A program made the position numbers and the translations under genes. This document shows positions 27,060 through 34,937 of a stretch of 64,000 bases of DNA, in pieces. The DNA comes from Paenibacillus marchantiae (GTDB lineage Bacteria; Bacillota; Bacilli; Paenibacillales; Paenibacillaceae): positions 6,882,001-6,946,000 of the forward strand of contig NZ_CP118270.1 of assembly GCF_028771845.1 (NCBI RefSeq). The letters are read 5' to 3'. The notes beneath the pieces were generated by a model that did no database searches, was not told the origin of the DNA, and saw nothing but the letters and a program-made list of their open reading frames with translations. Each line of letters starts with the position of its first letter. Position 1 is the stretch's first letter.

Positions 27060-27869
27060 ATGAAATTTGATCTTCACACCCATCATTTTCGTTGTGGTCA
27101 TGCAGACGGCAATATTCGCGACTATATTGAGGCAGGTATTCAATCTGGACTTCAGGTCATCGGTATCTCAGATCATACACCTTACTTCGGTAGTGACGAA
27201 GAACAGGCTTTTCCCCGGATCGCGATGGGCAAGTCGGAATTGCATCATTACGTGGAAGAAGTACTGGCTCTGAAGGAAGAATACGCGGGCAAAATTGATG
27301 TGCTGCTTGGCATTGAATCTGACTATTTCCCCGTCCATGCCGATTTGTATCGCAATACACTGGGGCAATATCCTTTTGATTATATTATTGGTTCAGTTCA
27401 TCATACGGAAGATGTCAGCATATTCAACAAAACCCGCTGGAACGGATTAAGCAATGCACGTAAGGTTGAAGTGAAAGAGAGTTACTATGCTTTAATTCGG
27501 CAATCAGCCCGAAGCGGAATGTTCCAGATTCTCGGACATATTGATGCCATGAAAGGAAATTATCCACCTTTCTCGGATATTATCGCGGATCAAGCCATCG
27601 ATGAAACGTTGCAGGTCATTGCAGAATCGAACGTGGCTATTGAAATTAATACATCGGGTAAAACCAAACTCAGTGGGGGCTGGTACCCTTCCGATGCCAT
27701 TCTGGAGCGTGCGCATCATTACGGAGTGAAGGTGACCTTCGGATCGGATGCCCACAAACCGCAGCGTGTTGCTGATGAACTGGATGACGTTTGTACACGT
27801 CTGCAAGAGATTGGATTCACCGAATGGGTATACTTCAAGCAGAAACAAATGCAAGTTGTACCGTTTTAA
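27060..27869 (+). CDS. hisJ: histidinol-phosphatase (PHP family)
   Basis: The 269-residue protein has the PHP metal motifs: DLHTHHFRCGHA (4-15), GISDHTPY (36-43), GIESDYFP, GSVHHTE, LGHIDAMKG and FGSDAHKP. Length and motif spacing match HisJ/HisK-type enzymes, which dephosphorylate L-histidinol phosphate in histidine synthesis. It lies outside any his operon. Related PHP phosphoesterases could act on other substrates. Confidence 0.85.
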   Translation: MKFDLHTHHFRCGHADGNIRDYIEAGIQSGLQVIGISDHTPYFGSDEEQAFPRIAMGKSELHHYVEEVLALKEEYAGKIDVLLGIESDYFPVHADLYRNTLGQYPFDYIIGSVHHTEDVSIFNKTRWNGLSNARKVEVKESYYALIRQSARSGMFQILGHIDAMKGNYPPFSDIIADQAIDETLQVIAESNVAIEINTSGKTKLSGGWYPSDAILERAHHYGVKVTFGSDAHKPQRVADELDDVCTRLQEIGFTEWVYFKQKQMQVVPF

Positions 27870-27888
27870 ACATAGAGCACCACAATAG

Positions 27889-27925
27889 CCCTCACGGCGT
27901 AAAAAAACGCTGTGAGGGTTTTTCT
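27889..27925 (+). terminator. intrinsic terminator of hisJ
   Basis: CCCTCACGGCGT (27889-27900) pairs with ACGCTGTGAGGG (27907-27918), loop of six A, followed by TTTTTC. Confidence 0.88.
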
Positions 27926-27973
27926 TTGTATCCTAATATAAAAGATGTTATATAAGTTCAATAAATATTTACA

Positions 27974-28009
27974 CGATAACAGAAAGTAGTTCTGTCATCG
28001 GAGTGTTGG
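27974..28009 (+). repeat. remnant of the dispersed structured intergenic element (copy E)
   Basis: GATAACAG followed by TTCTGTCATCGGAGTG matches the far end of copy B read on the minus strand (42231-42249 region: TTCTGTCATCGGAGTG is identical), but the CGATCG core and the rest of the element are missing. It is oriented opposite to the full copies, with its flanking gene hisJ. Confidence 0.5.
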
Positions 28010-28040
28010 TGTAGAAATTCCATAGTTAAACTTATACAGA

Positions 28041-28069
28041 CAAAAAAAATGAACCCGCTAAGCGCGGGT
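28041..28069 (-). terminator. intrinsic terminator for the minus-strand GNAT transcript
   Basis: On the minus strand ACCCGC-GCTTA-GCGGGT is followed by TCATTTTTTTT. It lies about 270 nt downstream of the acetyltransferase stop codon, giving a long 3' untranslated region. Confidence 0.65.
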
Positions 28070-28336
28070 CCCAACAGCATTATCTATTATCAAAAAGGGG
28101 GTCATGAGATAAGTTTACCCGCTGTCTGTTAGAGTTCAATTGCAGCTATATTTCATTTGTGTAACAAATAATTGAAGTTCGTTTCAAACCTCTGCTGTTT
28201 CATTTAATTTCAGCATTTTGCATAATTCGACCCAACTCGCTTCCGAGTAAAAAAATAGACGAATAGAAACATTTCGATCTATATTTTTCTGATTGAAATA
28301 CGCTCTTTGGATTTATGCAATATACTCTATTCTATG

Positions 28337-28969
28337 TTACTCGTGCTTGTCGGATACCAACGTTTGCAGGCGATTTTCCCAATGAGAACGGACATGCTGT
28401 TCACGATAGAGACTATACACCTTAACATCCAGCAGGGTTTCCGGCGTCTCACCATCCTCATGATTCAAAACAAATGAGGGCAGGGTCCGTTCATAAATCA
28501 TACCGCTTTTACAAAGAACCCGTTCGGATGATACATTTGCCTCGTAACAGCGGGCTTCTACTTTACACAAATTAAGCTCGGCAAAACCGAATTCCAGCAA
28601 ACGCTGCACTGCCTCAGTCGCGACTCCCTTACCCCAGCAGGACCTGTTCAGAATATATCCGATCTGTGCGGTACCATTCTGGTCGTTCCAATGCTGGAAT
28701 GAAGTGATGCCGATGATCTGTTCGCTGCCTTTCCAGCAGATGCCGTAATGCAATGAATCCAGCTTGGCACTGCTGCTGCGGATCTGATTCAATAATCGCC
28801 GAGCCCGGATTGGCGTGGGCTGACTCCCCCTGTTTACATAACGGATCACCTGCGGGTCGGAAAACAGCTCCGACAACGTGCTGTAATCACTCTGACGTAA
28901 TGATCGAAGAACAAGGCGCTCTGTCCATAAAGCAGGCAATCCTTGGCCCAGCATTTTTCGGGTCAGCAT
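28337..28969 (-). CDS. GNAT-family N-acetyltransferase (RimJ/RimL type)
   Basis: The 210-residue protein begins TERLVLRSLRQSDYSTLSELFSDPQV, the hallmark of RimJ/RimL-type acetyltransferases, with the acetyl-CoA loop in IGYILNRSCWGKGVATEAVQRLLEFGF and the C-terminal NVSSERVLCKSGMIYE. It transfers acetyl from acetyl-CoA to an amine, possibly a protein N-terminus or small molecule. AAGGAG lies 8 nt before the ATG. Confidence 0.88.
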   Translation of the reverse strand: MLTRKMLGQGLPALWTERLVLRSLRQSDYSTLSELFSDPQVIRYVNRGSQPTPIRARRLLNQIRSSSAKLDSLHYGICWKGSEQIIGITSFQHWNDQNGTAQIGYILNRSCWGKGVATEAVQRLLEFGFAELNLCKVEARCYEANVSSERVLCKSGMIYERTLPSFVLNHEDGETPETLLDVKVYSLYREQHVRSHWENRLQTLVSDKHE

Positions 28970-29146
28970 GACAATCGCTCCTTTTGCCTAACGGGTTCTA
29001 GTCCGGTAAGACAAGCATGCTCTGAGGATGATCCGGCGCAAATAAAATACATGGATAAACAATAACATCACTATACTCCACAATACCCGCTCAGTAGCCC
29101 GAACATTAGTATGCCAATTCATTACAGCGGTTTATTCCTGACATAA

Positions 29147-29881
29147 CTAATCCGTTTGCAGCCCGCGATAAACGCCTGTACGAAGCTCTCGGATATAAAA
29201 ATCAAGCGAAGGCACCTGAGCCTGCTGAGCAATCTCTACTTCCTGCTCAATATCATAAGGCACCCTTACAAATTGAAGGTTGAACGGGGTGTTCCGATCG
29301 TTGCTGTTCTCTCCTTCAAGAATACAGTAAGAAGCCTGGGTAAAATCAAGCGGGTTACCCACGCTGCCTGCATTGAACAACATTTTTCCATTCATAAATT
29401 GCAAGTATGCATTATGCACATCCCCATATCCCACGACATCCGCCATACCAAGCTCAGGTTCATCTGCCGGAGGATCGAACATGGCCAACCTCTTCTCAAT
29501 CTCATCCCACGGCTGTACACGGTGATATACACTTTGGGGAGATGCGTGCACCAGACGGATCGTACGACCACTCAGCTCTAATTGGTGGGTAAACGGCAAG
29601 CTCTCCAGATATGCCAATCGCTCCTTACCCAGCCGCTTCGCTTGCCAAGTAAAATTTTCATTGTCCTGATTAACCGCAACCAACTCATCCCAGTTGCCAC
29701 GGATAACTTGCTCACATGTCTCTCTCACCAGATCAACAACCTGTACTGGATCAGGCCCCTTGCCAACGAGGTCGCCAAGACAAAAGATTCGCTTCAATCC
29801 GCGACTCCGAATATCTTTTAATACCGCTTCCCAAGCAGTCATGTTGCCATGAATATCGGATACAATCGCAATTCGTTCCAT
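29147..29881 (-). CDS. calcineurin-like metallophosphoesterase
   Basis: The 244-residue protein has the metal motifs SDIHGN (8-13), GDLVGKGP (36-43), RGNWDE (the GNHD/E equivalent) and HASP. The usual last motif GHTH reads GYGDVHNAY, so the first His is replaced by Asp. It is probably a cytosolic phosphoesterase of the YfcE/Ser-Thr phosphatase-like group; substrate is unknown. AGGGAGG lies before the ATG. It follows the next phosphoesterase gene by 39 nt. Confidence 0.85.
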   Translation of the reverse strand: MERIAIVSDIHGNMTAWEAVLKDIRSRGLKRIFCLGDLVGKGPDPVQVVDLVRETCEQVIRGNWDELVAVNQDNENFTWQAKRLGKERLAYLESLPFTHQLELSGRTIRLVHASPQSVYHRVQPWDEIEKRLAMFDPPADEPELGMADVVGYGDVHNAYLQFMNGKMLFNAGSVGNPLDFTQASYCILEGENSNDRNTPFNLQFVRVPYDIEQEVEIAQQAQVPSLDFYIRELRTGVYRGLQTD

Positions 29882-29920
29882 CTGGCTAACCTCCCTTTAT
29901 GCTCTATATTCTTTATGTTG

Positions 29921-30862
29921 CTAACCCTTTAGTTCCAAAACCGTCAATTCCGGCCTGCACAAAAAGCGAATCGGCAGTTGGGTCATGCCAAAACCTCGGT
30001 TCACATAGACTGGCATATGCTTATCCCCAGCGTAATATAACCCTTGAATATACTTGAGTGAACCTCTTGGTGTAGTCAGTGCCCCAATCCAGGGAAAACG
30101 CACCTGCCCGCCATGACTGTGTCCAGAGAGCTGTAGTCCGAAACCGTAAGGTGCTGCAATGTCTGCATAATCGGGCTCATGCATAAGCAGCAGTTTCCAG
30201 ACCTCTCTACTCAACCCCTTGATTGCTACAACAGGATCAGGTCTGCCCGTAAGCGCGTCATCCAGACCTACTATCGCAATACGTGAATCCCCTCGTTCAA
30301 TCAGAACATGGCTGTTTCGAAGCAACGTGAACCCGGCCTCTTTAAACATCAGCTCCACTTCATGCTGCTGCTGGCCTCGATAATCATGGTTCCCCAATAC
30401 GGCATATTTGCCATACTTCGCTTGCATTGATGCCAGTGCAGGAATACATTCACGCATCGGTTCTGCTTCCCGTTCAACCATATCACCGGTAAAACAAATC
30501 AGATCAGGCTGCTGTTCCCTTATCGTTTCAGCCAGCTTCTCCATTTGTTTCAGCCCCGTATGGAATCCAAGATGAGCATCACTGAACTGAATCACACGCA
30601 GTCCCTCAAATGCTTTTGGAAACTTGGGCAGTTTCAACTCAACATGCTTGATCTCCAGATGACGAGGCTCCCATAACCAGGCATATCCTCCTGTGAGTAT
30701 ACTGGCACTCGCCGTCATTATGATCATGCGCAGCAAAAAACTGCGCCGGGAGGGATCATGATCCTTTTCCTCTCCGGGAAAAATGGAGTCCTGCGAATCA
30801 GATCCATTCTGTGAGCGCCGGGGCGGCGAGATCTTGCTGCCCTCACGCGGTGTTTCTCCCAT
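29921..30862 (-). CDS. Tat-exported metallophosphoesterase (YkuE-like)
   Basis: The 313-residue protein has an unusually polar start, then a twin-arginine signal (RRSFLLRM, about 40-47) and a hydrophobic segment IIMTASASILTGGYAW. The phosphoesterase core shows FSDAHLG, FTGDMVE, GNHDYRG and SGHSHGGQ. The layout matches YkuE, a Tat substrate held at the Bacillus cell wall. It is unrelated in subfamily to its downstream neighbour. AAGGAGGGG precedes the ATG. Confidence 0.88.
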   Translation of the reverse strand: MGETPREGSKISPPRRSQNGSDSQDSIFPGEEKDHDPSRRSFLLRMIIMTASASILTGGYAWLWEPRHLEIKHVELKLPKFPKAFEGLRVIQFSDAHLGFHTGLKQMEKLAETIREQQPDLICFTGDMVEREAEPMRECIPALASMQAKYGKYAVLGNHDYRGQQQHEVELMFKEAGFTLLRNSHVLIERGDSRIAIVGLDDALTGRPDPVVAIKGLSREVWKLLLMHEPDYADIAAPYGFGLQLSGHSHGGQVRFPWIGALTTPRGSLKYIQGLYYAGDKHMPVYVNRGFGMTQLPIRFLCRPELTVLELKG

Positions 30863-31038
30863 GCGTCCCCCTCCTTCTTCCGCTCCAAATCCATCCCCTT
30901 AGTATACCATATTCTGCATGACTAGCCCGGTTCCTTTGCGAGTACAGAAAAAGAAGCCGGGATCTTAGGCTATATGTGCCAAGGATCACGACTTCTTCTA
31001 ATGGGCAGATCCGAAGTTCTGCATTAAATATGACTAGA

Positions 31039-31803
31039 TTACACACCCAACCAGCGTTTGAACATGTGTTTGGTTGTTTGTTTGTTCATTTCGGCAATGG
31101 AAGTAGTCAACGGAATACCTTTTGGACAAGAGCGTACGCAGTTCTGCGAGTTACCACAGCCCTCAATACCTCCGTCTTCCATAAGTGCTTCCAAGCGGTC
31201 TTCAGCGTTCATCTCCCCTGTTGGGTGAGCATTGAACAGACGTACTTGAGAAAGAGCTGCCGGACCGATAAAGTCTGTTTTCTCATTGACGTTCGGGCAC
31301 GCTTCGAGGCATACACCACATGTCATACATTTGGACAGCTCGTAAGCCCACTGACGTTTCTTCTCAGGCATCCGCGGACCTGGACCAAGGTCATAGGTAC
31401 CATCAATCGGAATCCACGCTTTAACCCGTTTCAGGGCGTTAAACATCCGAGTACGGTCGATGACGAGGTCACGAACCACCGGGAAGGTTTTCATCGGTTC
31501 AATGCGAACCGGTTGTTCGAGCTTGTCGATCAGGGCTGCACACGCTTGACGCGGCTTGCCGTTGATGACCATGGAGCATGCTCCACAGACTTCTTCGAGA
31601 CAGTTCGATTCCCAGCAGACCGGGGCAATGGACTTGCCTTCTGTATTAACCGGGTTCCGCTGGATCTCCATCAGGGCGCTAATAACGTTCATGCCGGGAC
31701 GGTACGGAAGCTCAAACTCTTCGTTGTACGAAGATGACTCCGGGTTGTCCTGACGGGTGATGATAAACTTGACGGTTTTTTTTGCTGTAGCTGTGTCCGT
31801 CAT
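31039..31803 (-). CDS. sdhB: succinate dehydrogenase iron-sulfur subunit
   Basis: The ATG at 31803 is chosen because AAAGGAGGGG precedes it; the frame is open to 31872. The 254-residue protein binds three clusters: the 2Fe-2S set in CWESNCLEEVCGACSM and RQAC, and the 4Fe-4S/3Fe-4S sets in CMTCGVCLEACP and CGNSQNCVRSCPKG. It carries electrons from SdhA to the membrane anchor. It is separated from sdhA by 367 nt containing the structured element, whereas sdhA and sdhB are usually nearly contiguous. Confidence 0.95.
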   Translation of the reverse strand: MTDTATAKKTVKFIITRQDNPESSSYNEEFELPYRPGMNVISALMEIQRNPVNTEGKSIAPVCWESNCLEEVCGACSMVINGKPRQACAALIDKLEQPVRIEPMKTFPVVRDLVIDRTRMFNALKRVKAWIPIDGTYDLGPGPRMPEKKRQWAYELSKCMTCGVCLEACPNVNEKTDFIGPAALSQVRLFNAHPTGEMNAEDRLEALMEDGGIEGCGNSQNCVRSCPKGIPLTTSIAEMNKQTTKHMFKRWLGV

Positions 31804-31866
31804 ATCGTTGTCCCCTCCTTTGAGTGACGATGATTGGTGTTGCTGATGCACAAAGTTACTCTTTTG

Positions 31867-32019
31867 GTGCACGGGTGGCGCTCCGGCAGCGGAATGCCCT
31901 TCTGATCGCTGTTATCCCCGGATTTTTTTTATCAACCCTTCCCAGGGTTAAAATCCGGTGATAAAGGCGAGCGCTTCGCTTCTTCTGGGCATTTCCGCTT
32001 CCTCCGCTACGTCGTGCAC
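31867..32019 (-). repeat. dispersed structured intergenic element, copy A (sdhA-sdhB)
   Basis: Closing stem GTGCACG (31867-31873) with CGTGCAC (32013-32019); second stem GCGGAATGCCC (31889-31899) with GGGCATTTCCGC (31987-31998) and one bulged T; inner stem TTATCCCCGGATTTT (31912-31926) with AAAATCCGGTGATAA (31950-31964) capped by an AACCCT/AGGGTT hairpin. The GATCGCTGTTATCCCC core is shared with copies B and C. It is shorter than them in the second hairpin. It sits inside the sdh transcript. Confidence 0.75.
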
Positions 32020-32170
32020 GCAGGGTCACTTTGCTGGAAACTGCACTCCATTCATTCTGGTGGCAGTAACATTGAGAAGCTCCGTGTACGCTTTGCCTCT
32101 ATGTGTCTAGTGCTTTTCCGTTAAGATGCTAAGTCTTTAACTTTATGAATAGACCGAAATTTCGCTTTAC

Positions 32171-33913
32171 TTAATCCTTCGAGTAGTCCCGGATCCGTGG
32201 TGGGATCAGGGAAACGTCTACAGGCTCGTACGAAATTTTCGGACCTTCCTTCGACCAGCTTGCGATCGTTGTTTTCAGGAATTCCTCGTCATTACGTTCG
32301 GTGAAGTCTGGTTTGTAATGGGCTCCACGGCTTTCGTTACGCAGCAGTGCGCCCAAAGTCATCGCTTCTGCCAGTTCAATCATGTTCCACAGCTGACGGG
32401 TAAATGCTGCACCCGGGTTGTTCCAACCGGAAGTGTCGTACATGTTGATTTTGCCGTAACGCTCTTTCAATTCCTTGATTTTGCCGATGGTCGCTTCCAG
32501 CTTATCGTTGTAACGTACCACCGTCATATTCGCCGTCATCCACTCGCCAAGCTCTTTGTGAATGACATAGGCATTTTCATTGCCCTGCATGTTCAGGATG
32601 CCTTCGTATTTATCGGTTTGGCGCTTAGTATAACCTTCGAATACGGAAGAACTGATATCTGCGGACGATTTTTTGAGTCCTTTGATATATTCAACTGCTT
32701 TCGGTCCAGCTACCATACCACCGTAGATTGCTGATACCAGGGAATTTGCACCCAGACGGTTCGCACCATGATATTGGTATTCACATTCACCAGCTGCGAA
32801 CAGTCCTGGAATGTTGGTCATTTGGTTATAATCTACCCACATGCCGCCCATGGAATAATGGACTGCCGGGAAAATTTTCATTGGGATTTTACGTGGGTCA
32901 TCCCCCATGAACTTCTCGTAGATCTCAATGATTCCGCCGAGCTTCACATCCAGCTCCTTCGGATCTTTGTGTGACAAGTCGAGATATACCATGTTCTCGC
33001 CGTTCACGCCTAGGCCCATATCCACGCAGACGCTGAAAATTTCACGCGTCGCGATATCACGCGGAACAAGGTTACCGTATGACGGATATTTTTCTTCGAG
33101 GAAGTACCAAGGCTTACCGTCCTTGTACGTCCAGATCCGTCCACCTTCACCACGAGCCGATTCGGACATCAGACGCAGCTTGTCATCGCCTGGAATGGCT
33201 GTCGGGTGAATCTGAATGAACTCACCGTTCGCGTAATTTACACCTTGCTGATACACCGCACTTGCGGCAGTACCTGTATTGATAACCGAGTTGGTTGTTT
33301 TACCGAAAATAATGCCAGGGCCGCCGCTCGCCAGAATAACTGCTTCAGCCGGGAACGTCTGTACCTTCATCGTTTTCAGATCCTGTGCTACAATGCCGCG
33401 GCAGATGCCTTCGTCATCAATAACCGCCTGCAGGAACTCCCAGTTCTCATACTTGGTCACGAGACCGGCCGCTTCCCAGCGACGCACCTGCTCATCCAAT
33501 GCGTAGAGCAATTGTTGTCCTGTCGTTGCACCGGCAAACGCTGTACGGTGATGCTTCGTTCCGCCGAAACGACGGAAATCAAGTAAACCTTCCGGTGTCC
33601 GGTTAAACATTACGCCCATCCGGTCCATCAGGTGAATGATGCCTGGTGCGGCTTCACACATCGCTTTGACTGGAGGCTGATTCGCCAAAAAGTCACCGCC
33701 GTATACTGTATCGTCAAAGTGTACCCATGGGGAGTCGCCCTCACCCTTGGTATTTACCGCACCGTTGATACCGCCTTGGGCACATACGGAATGGGATCTT
33801 TTAACGGGAACCAGTGAAAATAAATGAACATGGACTCCGGCTTCAGCCGATTTGATCGCCGCCATCAATCCCGCGAGACCTCCGCCCACAATAATTACAT
33901 TAGATGATGCCAT
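32171..33913 (-). CDS. sdhA: succinate dehydrogenase flavoprotein subunit
   Basis: The 580-residue protein has the FAD-binding GGGLAGLMAA (10-19), the flavinylation region HSVCAQGGINGAV, HHRTAFAG, and the active-site region FIQIHPTAI and SARGEGGRIW with catalytic Arg. Length and motifs fit the Gram-positive SdhA/FrdA group. It oxidises succinate to fumarate at the inner membrane face. It follows sdhC by 43 nt. Confidence 0.96.
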   Translation of the reverse strand: MASSNVIIVGGGLAGLMAAIKSAEAGVHVHLFSLVPVKRSHSVCAQGGINGAVNTKGEGDSPWVHFDDTVYGGDFLANQPPVKAMCEAAPGIIHLMDRMGVMFNRTPEGLLDFRRFGGTKHHRTAFAGATTGQQLLYALDEQVRRWEAAGLVTKYENWEFLQAVIDDEGICRGIVAQDLKTMKVQTFPAEAVILASGGPGIIFGKTTNSVINTGTAASAVYQQGVNYANGEFIQIHPTAIPGDDKLRLMSESARGEGGRIWTYKDGKPWYFLEEKYPSYGNLVPRDIATREIFSVCVDMGLGVNGENMVYLDLSHKDPKELDVKLGGIIEIYEKFMGDDPRKIPMKIFPAVHYSMGGMWVDYNQMTNIPGLFAAGECEYQYHGANRLGANSLVSAIYGGMVAGPKAVEYIKGLKKSSADISSSVFEGYTKRQTDKYEGILNMQGNENAYVIHKELGEWMTANMTVVRYNDKLEATIGKIKELKERYGKINMYDTSGWNNPGAAFTRQLWNMIELAEAMTLGALLRNESRGAHYKPDFTERNDEEFLKTTIASWSKEGPKISYEPVDVSLIPPRIRDYSKD

Positions 33914-33956
33914 TGCTGTTCACTCCCTTATAAGTCAGCATTTAAAGTCCAAATGC

Positions 33957-34625
33957 TTAAATCAGAACTGTCTTAACTGCGTCAATCATCGAAGTGGCTA
34001 CCTGGAAATCCATGCTCCGGAAAGCAAGCAACGATACAATAAACATGATGGCTACGATAGCAAACAAGCTCATGCAGATGTAGGAAGATACACGCTGCGC
34101 ACGCGGACCGACGGTAATTCCCCAGCTAACCAGGAACGACCACAAACCGTTGGCAAAGTGATAGGATGCCGCAACCACACTGATCAGATATAAAATAAAC
34201 GTTACCGGGTTCATCACGATGCCATGTATGACACCGCCAAGCTCTTCGTGTGTGACATTCCCCAGCGCAACCTGGAAACGAGTCTCCCAAATATGCCAGA
34301 TGACGAACACAAACGTAATGACACCGCTGACGCGCTGCAACGTATAGCGCCAGTTGCGCTCATTGCCAAAACGTCCCACGTTAGGCTTGGCCTGATAGGC
34401 AATGTACAAACCATATACACCGTGATAGAACAGCGGCAACCAGATGAGAAGCGTTTCAAGTACAATCACGAGCGGCAGGCCATTCAGAAATGCAACTGCA
34501 TCGTTAAAGCCTTCTTTGCCGCCTTCAACTGCCGAGAAGTTCGTCACCATATGCTCAATGAAAAACAGACTGAGCGGAATGACGCCAAGCAAGGAGTGCA
34601 GCTTTCTGGAGTAAAACCCTTTCAT
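33957..34625 (-). CDS. sdhC: succinate dehydrogenase cytochrome b558 subunit
   Basis: The ATG at 34625 (MKGFYSRKLHSLLGVIP) is chosen because it matches the normal SdhC N-terminus and has AAAGGGGA upstream. An in-frame ATG at 34763 with AGGAG 4 nt away would add 46 residues and run through the structured leader. The 222-residue protein has five membrane helices with His ligands for two hemes (KLHSLLG, EHMVTNF, LFYHGVYGLY, VIWHIWE, SYHFANGLW). It passes electrons to menaquinone. Confidence 0.9.
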   Translation of the reverse strand: MKGFYSRKLHSLLGVIPLSLFFIEHMVTNFSAVEGGKEGFNDAVAFLNGLPLVIVLETLLIWLPLFYHGVYGLYIAYQAKPNVGRFGNERNWRYTLQRVSGVITFVFVIWHIWETRFQVALGNVTHEELGGVIHGIVMNPVTFILYLISVVAASYHFANGLWSFLVSWGITVGPRAQRVSSYICMSLFAIVAIMFIVSLLAFRSMDFQVATSMIDAVKTVLI

Positions 34626-34683
34626 AAAATGTCGATCCCCTTTCGCTAAATACAACGTTTTCATAAATAAAATTCGCTTATCA

Positions 34684-34755
34684 TGACACAAACCTTTCCC
34701 AAGGAAAGGTTCGACAAATTGTTCCGTTTTCTTCAGGTGTGAACAACTTGTGTCA
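34684..34755 (-). promoter_or_regulatory. sdhC leader with three-way-junction fold
   Basis: Three perfect stems pack closely: P1 TGACACAA (34684-34691) with TTGTGTCA (34748-34755), P2 TTGTTC (34719-34724) with GAACAA (34741-34746), and P3 ACCTTTCC (34692-34699) with GGAAAGGT (34703-34710). Together they form a compact three-way junction 59 nt before the sdhC start. No family I know fits it. Confidence 0.55.
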
Positions 34756-34790
34756 CGATTCATGTTACTCCTTTTTTTCTTATAAGGGAA

Positions 34791-34837
34791 TTGCAATATA
34801 ATTATTAAATGTTATAACCTATAGGTATAAGTTATAA
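34791..34837 (+). promoter_or_regulatory. promoter and dyad operator of the sdh-linked LysR gene
   Basis: TTGCAA (34791-34796), 16-nt spacer and TATAAC (34813-34818) form a promoter for the LysR gene. A perfect dyad TTATAAC-N12-GTTATAA (34812-34837) overlaps the -10 region, lies between the divergent sdh and LysR genes and is AT rich as expected for a LysR site. Confidence 0.5.
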
Positions 34838-34937
34838 ACATCGGTCGTGCAGGCCATACAACATGGAGAAATATTTGACAAGGAGATGCCTCACGCAAAG
34901 TACGTTCATACGTTCATTAGAAAAGAGGTTAGTGCTC

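Larger units (their letters stand above)
27926..28336. other. AT-rich intergenic stretch with repeat remnant and terminator
   Basis: No gene was found in about 410 nt. It holds a remnant of the dispersed structured element (27974-28009) and a minus-strand terminator (28041-28069). A plus-strand AAGGGGGTC before ATG at about 28103 leads to a stop after two codons and is ignored. Confidence 0.55.

Noticed and set aside
30927-30963. Hairpin CCCGGTTCCTTT/AAAGAAGCCGGG downstream of sdhB as sdh terminator
   Set aside because: Two mismatches and no U-run in the minus direction, so terminator function is not supported.
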